From assembly GCA_905480565.1 (NCBI GenBank), contig CAJQQW010000162.1:1-5978 (forward strand): a stretch of 5,978 nt of DNA, in the 5' to 3' direction. The translations under genes were made by a program, and so were the position numbers. This document shows positions 1 through 5,959 of the stretch, piece after piece. The notes beneath the pieces were generated by a model. That model worked only from the letters and a program-made list of their open reading frames with translations, made no database searches and was not told the origin of the DNA. Source of the DNA: an uncultured Halioglobus sp. (GTDB lineage: Bacteria; Pseudomonadota; Gammaproteobacteria; Pseudomonadales; Halieaceae). Within the stretch, counting starts at the first letter, position 1. Each line of letters begins with the position of its first letter.

Positions 1-87
1 GACGCAACGTCGCTGAGCAGTCTGGTAGCAAGTGGGGCCGACGCTAGCCCTTACCATGCACACCGCAGACTAGGTTGGATTCTGTAA
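1..87 (+). CDS. C-terminal end of an unidentified protein (partial)
   Basis: Reading frame 1 is open from the first base and encodes 28 residues ending HRRLGWIL before TAA at 85-87. The other two forward frames are stopped within this stretch. The stop lies one base before the stem of a strong rightward intrinsic terminator, which is what the end of a real gene would look like. The fragment is too short to assign a family, and there is no motif I recognise. The call rests on the open frame plus terminator position and not on protein similarity. It could instead be a chance open frame in a non-coding transcript served by the same terminator. Confidence 0.45.
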   Translation, partial: DATSLSSLVASGADASPYHAHRRLGWIL

Positions 88-88
88 C

Positions 89-127
89 AACGCCCGCTGA
101 GAGTCTTCACTCAGTGGGCGTTTTTTA
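89..127 (+). terminator. Rho-independent terminator
   Basis: The arms at 89-101 (AACGCCCGCTGAG) and 110-122 pair over 13 bp with a single G-U wobble and an 8-base loop. A T-rich run, TTTTTTATT, starts at 121. The T tract is on the + strand only, so it terminates rightward transcription, most likely of the gene ending at 87. Confidence 0.9.
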
Positions 128-484
128 TTGTGAGTCACCTGACCGCTCCGGGTGCGCCGTCTCACGCGCGCCAGGTTAATTCGATTCATCGCTAATGGCT
201 AAAGCAGTCGCTTCCTGATGGGCTGTCTATAGTGGTGCAGTTGACTGGATGACGCTGCCATTCAAATGCCATGCGCTTCGCCCAACGCAATCCGTACAAG
301 CAGTTTACGCAGGCCAGGCGCGGGTGCGACAGTGTTTTGCAGGGCTCCGCCGGAGGCAAGGCCGCAACAACCCATGGTTAATGGGCGACCGGATGGTCAT
401 TGCCAGCCTGCTCTGGCATGCGAGGGCTGCACAGAAATCAAGCTGATGCAGCGCGAACGTAGGTAACTACTCTGGGCGCTTAGC
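128..484. other. Intergenic stretch without a convincing gene; several small inverted repeats
   Basis: This gap lies between the rightward terminator and the 3' end of the leftward DUF3604 gene. No reading frame here has a good ribosome binding site or a recognisable product, although all three forward frames stay open from about 271 to 378. Small inverted repeats are visible. CCCAT and ATGGG (371-375/381-385) flank a 5-base loop. TGCCAG and CTGGCA (401-406/413-418) flank a 6-base loop. GCTGCA and TGCAGC (426-431/447-452) flank a 15-base loop. CTCC and GGAG occur around the GCTCCGCCGGAGGC segment near 345-358. No T-rich terminator for the leftward gene is evident. It may hold a structured RNA or the remnant of a repeat, but nothing identifies one. 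Confidence 0.4.
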
Positions 485-2356
485 TCAAGGTGTCGCTGAG
501 CGGTACCAGATAGGTGATGTATAGGCTCGTTCCTGAATCGTATTGGGTTTATCACCCGCTTTATCCAACCCAAGGGCAATGGCGTCCAGCATAGAATGTC
601 GCACCGTGGGAATCTGCAACACCCTGGCATAATAAAATGCGTTTTGTTCACTGTCGAAGTCCGGGTCTGTCCAGATCGCAGAGAGCATCGGCGAGCCAAT
701 GCTGTTATCCACCTTGCCAGTGCTCAGATTTACCGTATTCCCGACGGGCGGCAAGTGTCCACTGGCATCCAGTTGTCGGTCATCTGACCAGGCCACATTG
801 TATATTTTCTCCCTGGAATTGCCGTTTTCGTCCACCCAGCCTTTAATAATCTGCACTCTATCCAGATGCGCGCCTTTCGGGTCCATCGCTGCAAGCACAC
901 TGAAGGTGGGGGCATCCGGTCCGGTGAGTTCGCCACCCATGGGTACGCCCTCGTTGCCAATAGTGTTGTGCGGTTCTACTGCCGCATCTTCGGGCATCGC
1001 GACACCAGTGGCACCTTGAAACTTTACGCCTATGCGCGGTCCGGTGGTCGCATAGACCTCGCGACGTTGCAGCGCGTCCATAATGTCCTTACGTGTATTG
1101 CCTTCTGCCCATACGGCTGCAAGTCCCGAGGCAGACATGGACCAGCCCGAAGGGCCTGAACGTCCGTTCCATGCGCTCTGCTTGTTTTCGGGAGTAGAGT
1201 CAGTGGCAAGTTTTCCCTGGAAATTATCCTCTTCGGCGGAGGCCAGCGCGGTGTGTGAATCCGTGGAGCCGATAACACCGAGCCTGTACGGGTTTTGCCC
1301 CAGGCGTTGTTCCAGCTCGAGCCCCCGCTTCAGAGCTTCTCGGACAAAGTCGCCGCGCTGGGGTGTGTAGGGTGTCGACTTTCGTTGAATATAGTAAGGA
1401 TAGCTTTCGAAATCGGCAAACTCGTCATCCGGGGACAGGCTGGGATATGTTTCAGAGTCGCCCTTGATTTGCGTGATCTCGGCGATTTTTTCCCAGCGGT
1501 TACGCAGGGACATATATTCAGTGTTGAAGGGCTCTCCGCGCAGCGAGGTGTCCGAAAACATAAAACCCTTGGAGATATTGGAGTTATGAGGTATCGCGGT
1601 GAAGCGCGCACCGGTGCTCTCGCTGGTGCGGTCCAACCAGCGCCACAGGTCTTCAGGGTAGGGACTATCGTCCAGTCCGAAGGGGTCGTATTGTTGCGCG
1701 GTAGCAGCATCGGAATCGGTGATTACCACACGGTGCAAGTTGGCGCCGCCTGGAACGGAACTCCACTCCCACCCCAGCAGGGTCGTAAACACACCGGGCT
1801 CATTGTACTGCTCGGCGGTGTCGGTGATGGTTCGCCAGGTGTCGATCTCAACCTGCTTCGGCATGGGTAATACGCTGAGGTTGCTATTCTCTAAGCTACT
1901 CTGCTCGGCATCCTGTTTGGGTGTGAGGTCCGGATCCGGGAGCACTTGAATAAATAATTCGCGGCCATTGCCGTTGTCGATTGCACGATTGAGGAACCAT
2001 GCCGCGCCCCAGGCCTTTATCTTGTCGATCGGACCCAGGCCTTCTGTGTCGACCCCATTGACATGTATATTGCGAATTTGCCCGAGGAACTCCGCGTGAT
2101 CGGAGACTACGAGAAAATCCAGCGGTGTGCCAATCTGCACTCGCGCTTTGTGATACGGGTGTATCACGGGCATGCCCCGGGCCCAACGAAAAGCGGTATC
2201 GGGGCCTGCGCTGGTATTGTTGTTCGCGTAAGCGTCGGACGAATACATGGTGTGCAAATGTGTATCACCCCAAAGCAGTTGTTTCTCGGCTGCGTGCAGG
2301 ATCGGGGTTGGAAACGCCAGTGCGGATGCCAGGGTAAGCGCGATAGTGTGGCGCAT
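485..2356 (-). CDS. Secreted DUF3604 family protein, PHP-like putative metal-dependent hydrolase
   Basis: This 623-residue protein starts with a Sec signal peptide, whose hydrophobic stretch spans about residues 5-20 and whose likely cleavage is after Ala22 or Ala23, so it should act in the periplasm or outside the cell. The mature part begins almost at once with GDTHLHT (30-36), followed by SDHAEF (85-90), GWEWSS (195-200), IPHNSN (255-260), GSTDSH (363-368) and REVYATTGPRI (432-442). This ordered set is the signature of DUF3604 (Pfam PF12228). The HxH, SDH and TDSH motifs resemble metal ligands of PHP-type phosphoesterases, so His33, His35, Asp86, His87, His257, Asp366 and His368 are the best ligand candidates; that reading is inference. 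The length fits the family and the gene looks intact. The start is ATG with only a weak purine-rich Shine-Dalgarno sequence. It is transcribed alone, divergently from the small ORF and the 2590-3297 gene. The substrate is unknown. Family assignment is secure; catalytic function is not. Confidence 0.92.
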   Translation of the reverse strand: MRHTIALTLASALAFPTPILHAAEKQLLWGDTHLHTMYSSDAYANNNTSAGPDTAFRWARGMPVIHPYHKARVQIGTPLDFLVVSDHAEFLGQIRNIHVNGVDTEGLGPIDKIKAWGAAWFLNRAIDNGNGRELFIQVLPDPDLTPKQDAEQSSLENSNLSVLPMPKQVEIDTWRTITDTAEQYNEPGVFTTLLGWEWSSVPGGANLHRVVITDSDAATAQQYDPFGLDDSPYPEDLWRWLDRTSESTGARFTAIPHNSNISKGFMFSDTSLRGEPFNTEYMSLRNRWEKIAEITQIKGDSETYPSLSPDDEFADFESYPYYIQRKSTPYTPQRGDFVREALKRGLELEQRLGQNPYRLGVIGSTDSHTALASAEEDNFQGKLATDSTPENKQSAWNGRSGPSGWSMSASGLAAVWAEGNTRKDIMDALQRREVYATTGPRIGVKFQGATGVAMPEDAAVEPHNTIGNEGVPMGGELTGPDAPTFSVLAAMDPKGAHLDRVQIIKGWVDENGNSREKIYNVAWSDDRQLDASGHLPPVGNTVNLSTGKVDNSIGSPMLSAIWTDPDFDSEQNAFYYARVLQIPTVRHSMLDAIALGLDKAGDKPNTIQERAYTSPIWYRSATP

Positions 2357-2387
2357 GGGCAGATCTCTTTCTTATGAAGGATTCACT

Positions 2388-2416
2388 GTTATAGAGCATG
2401 AGTGCGTGGCGTGCAA
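2388..2416 (-). promoter_or_regulatory. Putative sigma-70 promoter for the DUF3604 gene
   Basis: Read on the minus strand, TTGCAC (2411-2416) is followed after exactly 17 bases by TATAAC (2388-2393), which matches the -10 consensus at five of six positions. The -35 box is weaker, matching at three of six. The predicted start near 2381 gives a 5' leader of about 25 bases before the ATG at 2356. A palindrome sits on the -35 box, which would suit repression. Confidence 0.45.
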
Positions 2417-2424
2417 CGCTTGCA
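2412..2424. promoter_or_regulatory. 13-bp palindrome over the -35 box, possible operator
   Basis: TGCAACGCTTGCA consists of perfect 5-bp arms TGCAA and TTGCA around a CGC centre. Its left arm coincides with the -35 hexamer of the proposed leftward promoter. A dimeric regulator could bind here and block the DUF3604 gene, and perhaps also act on the divergent rightward genes. The regulator family cannot be told from one site. Confidence 0.35.
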
Positions 2425-2492
2425 ATGCGCCGGCAGAGATTATCTGTCCGCTTGATTCCGTCCTCGCAACAGGAGGATGATGGGGGTTGCAG

Positions 2493-2506
2493 GCTGTAAG
2501 CTGTAA
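2493..2506 (+). repeat. Tandem duplication of GCTGTAA
   Basis: The heptamer GCTGTAA occurs twice back to back, six bases upstream of the GGAGG ribosome binding site of the small ORF. It lies in the divergent control region. It may be chance, a slippage product or a direct-repeat protein site. No clear rightward promoter with good spacing was found nearby. Confidence 0.35.
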
Positions 2507-2521
2507 AGGATGGAGGTCATC

Positions 2522-2593
2522 ATGAAAACGAAAACTATTTTTGAGCCGCTGCGCAGGTCTGTCTTTGGTGTTACAGACGTCATGAAGCGATGA
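2522..2593 (+). CDS. Small 23-residue ORF, possible leader peptide coupled to the next gene
   Basis: ATG at 2522 is preceded by GGAGG (2512-2516) with a 5-base spacer, a textbook ribosome binding site and clearly better than that of the downstream gene. The peptide begins MKTKTIFEPLRR and ends DVMKR. It is basic, with no membrane segment. Its TGA (2591-2593) overlaps the downstream ATG (2590-2592) as ATGA, the classic arrangement for translational coupling. A ribosome finishing this ORF would also open the hairpin that holds the downstream start codon. The peptide itself is unrecognised, and its role may lie in being translated rather than in its product. An alternative is that it is the true N-terminus of the downstream protein, separated by a frameshift or sequencing error between about 2545 and 2590. 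Confidence 0.55.
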   Translation: MKTKTIFEPLRRSVFGVTDVMKR

Positions 2594-2615
2594 TTTTTGT
2601 CGAAAAAAATCATCG
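2588..2615 (+). promoter_or_regulatory. 11-bp perfect hairpin enclosing the start codon of the 2590 gene
   Basis: CGATGATTTTT (2588-2598) and AAAAATCATCG (2605-2615) are perfect reverse complements around a 6-base loop, GTCGAA. The 5' arm contains the ATG at 2590-2592. No T tract follows, so it is not an intrinsic terminator. In mRNA it would bury the start codon unless a ribosome translating the small upstream ORF melts it. The stem is A/U-rich, so its stability is moderate. Confidence 0.6.
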
Positions 2616-3297
2616 TGGCATACTCGCGCTGGCTCTGATGCTGTCGCTGACACAGTGGACCCAGCCGACCTGTGCTGAGGCAGCCAGTGCTCATCCCCGT
2701 GTCGAGGCAGCATTGCAGAGCCTGGATGCTACGGACCTCGACGAGGACTGGTACTTTGCTATGGAGGTGGTTGACGGAGATGAGCTGCAGCAGATCGAGA
2801 GCGACCCCACTCGGCCTCCCTACGAGCGACGCGAGCTGTTGACGGTAAATGGGGAAGCACCGGATGCCGATAGACTGGCACAGTTTGCTGACGCTGAGAA
2901 AAAGCGCATTGACGATCAGCGCGATGCCCCCAGAGGTTATGTTCACATGGTTGATATTGGCACGCTGGAGCCGCTAGCGGCTCCAGCGGGTGACGAAATC
3001 TACGCGTTCGTGCCACGGGTGCAAAAACTGGATAAGGCCCGTGAGCATTTGCGCGGCAAGCTGCTCATGGATGCGCAGAGTGGTTGGATTCGTCAGCTTG
3101 AAATTTATAATACGGAAACGTTGTCTCCTGCATTTTCCGTATCCGTTGATACCTATCGCTTGACGCTGGATTTTGGTGAGGTGCAGGGGGAAAATCTGCT
3201 GCAATCCTTGCAATCTCACGCTATTGGCAAGGCCGGCTTTTTGAAAAGCTTTGATTCAAAAGTGCAAATTCGCTTTAGTGATTTCAGGCGCCTTTAG
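2590..3297 (+). CDS. Exported protein of unknown function, LolA-like fold suspected
   Basis: The 235-residue product has an N-terminal signal peptide: basic residues Lys6 and Arg9, a hydrophobic stretch over about 10-21, and likely cleavage after Ala31 or Ala34. Cys28 lacks a proper lipobox, so it is probably a soluble periplasmic protein. The mature part starts with an acidic segment, then DPTRPPYERRELLTVNGEAP (72-91), a pattern I recall from uncharacterised gammaproteobacterial proteins but cannot name. A charged helical piece (about 92-113) follows. The second half (about 135-235) alternates strands, with GKLLMDAQSGWIRQLEI (156-172) and a final FSDFRR. That layout resembles the half-barrel of LolA/LolB-like proteins, an inference from pattern only. 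ATG is the only plausible start in this frame, because the frame is stopped at 2542-2544. It has no well-spaced Shine-Dalgarno sequence of its own and probably relies on coupling to the small ORF ending at 2593. Confidence 0.8.
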   Translation: MIFVEKNHRGILALALMLSLTQWTQPTCAEAASAHPRVEAALQSLDATDLDEDWYFAMEVVDGDELQQIESDPTRPPYERRELLTVNGEAPDADRLAQFADAEKKRIDDQRDAPRGYVHMVDIGTLEPLAAPAGDEIYAFVPRVQKLDKAREHLRGKLLMDAQSGWIRQLEIYNTETLSPAFSVSVDTYRLTLDFGEVQGENLLQSLQSHAIGKAGFLKSFDSKVQIRFSDFRRL

Positions 3298-3310
3298 GCG
3301 CATAGTGCGC
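3288..3310. other. Overlapping small hairpins between convergent genes
   Basis: GCGCC TTTA GGCGC (3288-3301) begins inside the last codons of the rightward gene and spans its TAG stop. An alternative hairpin, GCGCA TAG TGCGC (3298-3310), overlaps it. Neither is followed by a T-run, so these are at best weak transcription barriers in the 44-bp gap between the two converging genes. Confidence 0.3.
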
Positions 3311-3341
3311 GCCGTTCGGGTGATGTTAATGTAATCCCGGT

Positions 3342-4847
3342 TCAGGGCAATTGGTATCGCACCACGGTGGCGGTTGGGTTTGTCGTCTCCGCCAGCGTGA
3401 TCGTCAGCAAGCCGTCCCTCGTCTCACTGGATGCCACCTCAGCCCCCAGCACCGATAACGACTCCCACTGTATGTTTGGGTCTTCTACTGTAAAGCGTGT
3501 GCCGACCGGGCCGCTTACAATGGCATAGAGAGCGTTGTCCCGGTGTGTGTAATGCAGTGCGCGGCCCTTGAGATTGGCAGGGCGTTGCCAGGGCTTTGTG
3601 TTATAAATCGCTTCGCCATTGATCGATAGCCAGTTTCCCAGTTGTAGCAGCGGGGTTTGCTGGATGACAGGAATATGGCCGTAACTGTCCGGCCCAACAT
3701 TGATTAATACATTGCCGTTCTTGGCCACTGAGTCTATCAGGAACGTAATCAGTGCTGCACCCGACAGCATATCAACCGCTGTCTCGTTGCGGTTGTACGC
3801 GAAAGACGCGCCCAGTCCGCGGGTGGTTTCCCACTTGAAAGGCGCTACACCATTGAAGCTGTCGTATTCCGCGGTTTTAAAACCGTAGCGGGCCGGATCA
3901 TCCTGCAGGTTGTCGGCCTGGTCTGACATCATCAGCCGCCCTAGCGCCTTCATCACCCAGATGACGCCCGGAATCTGCGCCAATTGTCCAAGCGTGTCGA
4001 CTGACCCCCAGCGGTCGTTCACTGTGCCCTCGGGGACCTGATTGAAATAGTACTCCATCAGTTCGTCCCGGCGGCCGCTGGAGGGGTAGCCAATATCAGC
4101 CCAGAGGATGTCTGGACTGTAGCGATCTATGAGCTCAGTCATATGCGCATGTACGTAATCGGCATACTCCTGACTCGCGGGGGCGCTCATAAGAATATCC
4201 TGTATTCGGTCGCCCTCGGTCACCAGTTGGAATGTCCAGTCCAGCCCTGTGGAGTAATAGGTGCCAAAGCGCATGCCGCGGGCGCGCACGGCCTCGGCAA
4301 GTTCCCCAACCATGTCACGTGATGAATTCCAGTGGCCCCGATGGGGGTTTTCTATCCCGCTGGGCCAGAGCGTATAGCCGTCGTGGTGCTTGGTTACCAG
4401 CACCACGTAACGGGCTCCTGCACGCTCAAACAGTTCCGCCCAGGCAGAGGGATTCCAATCTGAAGCCACGCGCTGTTCGAATATGGGAATGAAGTTGTCA
4501 TAGGGTGCAGAGCCGTACTTCTCGGCGTGGTAGCGGGCTGTTTCCGTATCAGGGTAATTCATGGCGTTTAGATACCACTCTGCATAGGGCATTTCCTTGC
4601 GCTCGGATTCCCCAAACATGATGTCCTCCAGCTCGCCAGGCTGCAGTGCGGCCCCGTGTGCATAGCCTGGCACGGAGGCGGGGCCCCAGTGGATGAATAT
4701 GCCCAGTTTGGCTTGGTCGAACCAGGCAGGTATGTCTCTCGAGCGCTGCTGTATGTTTTCGCTTGCGGGGTCGCTACAACCAACCAGCAACGCGAGCGGC
4801 ACGGAAATGAGGTGGGTAAATAGCCTATGGAGCCGTGTTTTTCTCAT
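3342..4847 (-). CDS. Alpha-L-fucosidase, glycoside hydrolase family 29, lipoprotein
   Basis: The enzyme should release terminal alpha-L-fucose with retention of configuration. Residues 1-23 form a lipoprotein signal peptide with lipobox LVGC and lipidated Cys24. Serine at +2 predicts the outer membrane. The GH29 core is clear: LGIFIHWGPASVP (48-60), PYAEWY (87-92), YVVLVTKHHDGYTLW (147-161), TYYSTGLDW (196-204), LWADIGYP (248-255), NDRWG (277-281), FKTAEY (323-328), RGLGASFAYNRNE (343-355) and NVLINVGP further on. By correspondence with the Thermotoga maritima enzyme as I remember it, Asp251 is the nucleophile, Arg279 a conserved active-site residue and Glu327 the acid/base, placing it in subfamily A. 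Residues 282-321 form an unusual insertion between the last two motifs. A C-terminal beta domain follows, and the 501 residues look complete. ATG is preceded by AAGGA with a 6-base spacer. It lies 59 bp behind the hydroxylase gene with no terminator between, so probably the second gene of an operon. Confidence 0.95.
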   Translation of the reverse strand: MRKTRLHRLFTHLISVPLALLVGCSDPASENIQQRSRDIPAWFDQAKLGIFIHWGPASVPGYAHGAALQPGELEDIMFGESERKEMPYAEWYLNAMNYPDTETARYHAEKYGSAPYDNFIPIFEQRVASDWNPSAWAELFERAGARYVVLVTKHHDGYTLWPSGIENPHRGHWNSSRDMVGELAEAVRARGMRFGTYYSTGLDWTFQLVTEGDRIQDILMSAPASQEYADYVHAHMTELIDRYSPDILWADIGYPSSGRRDELMEYYFNQVPEGTVNDRWGSVDTLGQLAQIPGVIWVMKALGRLMMSDQADNLQDDPARYGFKTAEYDSFNGVAPFKWETTRGLGASFAYNRNETAVDMLSGAALITFLIDSVAKNGNVLINVGPDSYGHIPVIQQTPLLQLGNWLSINGEAIYNTKPWQRPANLKGRALHYTHRDNALYAIVSGPVGTRFTVEDPNIQWESLSVLGAEVASSETRDGLLTITLAETTNPTATVVRYQLP

Positions 4848-4906
4848 GAGGATTCCTTACTGCCTTGTGCGCTGCCATAGCCGTCCTGCATAAATGCGGT
4901 CGGGCG

Positions 4907-5833
4907 TCAGGAGGAGGGCTTGCTGATACTGGCTTGCTTGATGCTGGCCCAGCGAAAGGGCGACAGTAGTTGAGACCACCAGGTCATAGGGAATGCCTCG
5001 AGGTCAGCGATACCAATATCCTCCGGTGGAGCTTTGTCATTTGGCAGATAACGGGTGCCGAACACCCAGTCCCAGATGCTGATAGTCTGGCCATAGTTGT
5101 GGTTGGCCTCGAACACTGTCTTGGAGTGGTGCCATCGGTGCAGTTCCGCCATGCTGAACAGCCAGTTCAGCGGCCCCAGTCGCAGTTGGATATTGGCGTG
5201 CTGGAAGATCCCGTGTACGGTCGAAATGAGACCAAAGTATGCCAGCATAACCTCGCCACAGCCTAAACTGACCAGCAGCAAGTAGCTGGGGACAAAGGTC
5301 ATCAGGGAATCGGCTGGATGGAAACGTCCGGCATTCAGCCAGTAAAGGCGTGGAGCACTGTGATGGACGGCGTGAAATCGCCACAGCCCGTCCCACTGGT
5401 GCTGCAAGCGATGCACCCAGTAACCTGGCAGCTCTCCCACCAGCATGACCAGAAATATCTGTGCCAGCAGTGGCCACTCGGTGGGCCACAAGCCTGCTCC
5501 GATGCTATCGGATAGCGCGCCGCCGATGACAACACCAATGGACACGGCGACCGGTGTAAGCAATGCCAGCAATACACCGACAAACACCGCGTGTCTCGCG
5601 TCGACACTCACATCACCACGGGAAATGTTCCAGCGCAAATGATGTGGGTAGATATGCTCGAAAATCGCAACGATGATAATAGCGCCGAACTGGGGGCCTA
5701 GAATTGCGAGTCCCGGTTCTGTGCCGTTTTGCATGAGCCACCAGCTGACCCAGACGGCCGTACCCATAACAACGGGAAAAATGGTCCAGCGAAACAACAG
5801 GGGTGCGGGCCTGGGTTGCTGTTCTGTTGTCAA
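4907..5833 (-). CDS. Fatty acid hydroxylase/sterol desaturase superfamily membrane protein
   Basis: This 308-residue integral membrane protein carries the histidine clusters of the di-iron fatty acid hydroxylase superfamily: HRLQH (141-145), HAVHH (154-158), His172, His207, His212 and HRWHH (232-236). Such enzymes use oxygen to hydroxylate or desaturate lipids such as fatty acyl chains, sterols or carotenoids; the substrate here cannot be told. Hydrophobic segments fall at about 15-34, 46-60, 81-107, 120-138 and 177-205, placing the histidines on the cytoplasmic side by family precedent. The start is TTG (5831-5833), supported by GGAGG seven bases upstream and by the lack of a better in-frame start before the membrane segment. 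The gene looks complete. It is the first gene of a probable two-gene unit with the fucosidase, and is transcribed away from a divergent gene at the window edge. Confidence 0.93.
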   Translation of the reverse strand: MTTEQQPRPAPLLFRWTIFPVVMGTAVWVSWWLMQNGTEPGLAILGPQFGAIIIVAIFEHIYPHHLRWNISRGDVSVDARHAVFVGVLLALLTPVAVSIGVVIGGALSDSIGAGLWPTEWPLLAQIFLVMLVGELPGYWVHRLQHQWDGLWRFHAVHHSAPRLYWLNAGRFHPADSLMTFVPSYLLLVSLGCGEVMLAYFGLISTVHGIFQHANIQLRLGPLNWLFSMAELHRWHHSKTVFEANHNYGQTISIWDWVFGTRYLPNDKAPPEDIGIADLEAFPMTWWSQLLSPFRWASIKQASISKPSS

Positions 5834-5840
5834 TTTAAAC

Positions 5841-5845
5841 CCTCC
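5841..5845 (-). promoter_or_regulatory. Shine-Dalgarno site selecting a TTG start
   Basis: On the minus strand this reads GGAGG, seven bases upstream of TTG at 5831-5833. The strength and spacing of this site are the main reason for accepting the non-ATG start of the hydroxylase. Confidence 0.8.
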
Positions 5846-5870
5846 ACTTAATGGCTGTGCTGCCGGATGA

Positions 5871-5885
5871 CCCTGTCTGGCAGGG
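5871..5885. other. Small inverted repeat in the hydroxylase 5' leader
   Basis: CCCTG and CAGGG flank the 5-base loop TCTGG. It falls in the predicted untranslated leader of the leftward hydroxylase transcript, about 25 bases upstream of its ribosome binding site. A regulatory role is possible but unsupported beyond the symmetry. Confidence 0.25.
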
Positions 5886-5909
5886 GGGTGCTATATGCCG
5901 TGACAATAA

Positions 5910-5920
5910 GCATAGTATGC
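5910..5920. promoter_or_regulatory. 11-bp palindrome over the -10 box, possible operator
   Basis: GCATAGTATGC is a perfect palindrome around a central G and spans the proposed leftward -10 box. AGTATG recurs ten bases further on (5914-5919 and 5924-5929), one helical turn apart. This suits a dimeric regulator controlling one or both divergent genes. Confidence 0.35.
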
Positions 5921-5940
5921 GACAGTATGAGAGCGATCAA
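5912..5940 (-). promoter_or_regulatory. Putative sigma-70 promoter for the hydroxylase-fucosidase unit
   Basis: On the minus strand, TTGATC (5935-5940) and TACTAT (5912-5917) are separated by 17 bases; each matches consensus at four of six positions. Transcription would start near 5905 and give a leader of about 70 bases before the TTG start at 5833. Confidence 0.4.
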
Positions 5941-5959
5941 CTGACAGGGAGTAGGCGGT

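Noticed and set aside
271..381. Short forward frames around 249-466, including a 36-codon frame from ATG at 271
   Set aside because: Three overlapping frames are open at once, none with a proper ribosome binding site or known product, so none can be preferred as a gene.
280..385. Integron attC-like site: GCCCAAC at 280-286 read as a core-type heptamer
   Set aside because: No matching GTTRRRY partner at a suitable distance, and the inner boxes do not pair with each other. No integrase or cassette structure is present.
1295..1870. 191-codon open frame on the + strand inside the DUF3604 gene
   Set aside because: It lies wholly antisense to a gene with clear family motifs, its translation shows no recognisable domain, and no ribosome binding site stands out. 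It is a shadow frame.
2480..2506. Eight-codon ORF behind AGGAGG at 2471-2476
   Set aside because: The ribosome binding site almost touches the start codons at 2477 and 2480, too close for efficient initiation, and the ORF is extremely short.
2588..2615. Reading the 11-bp hairpin as a transcription terminator
   Set aside because: Neither strand has a T-run directly after the stem, and the hairpin lies at the beginning of a gene.
2440..2946. 168-codon open frame on the - strand across the divergent control region and the exported-protein gene
   Set aside because: It overlaps the small ORF, the hairpin and the signal peptide region antisense, and its product shows no domain pattern. The opposite strand has the convincing signal peptide and ribosome binding site.
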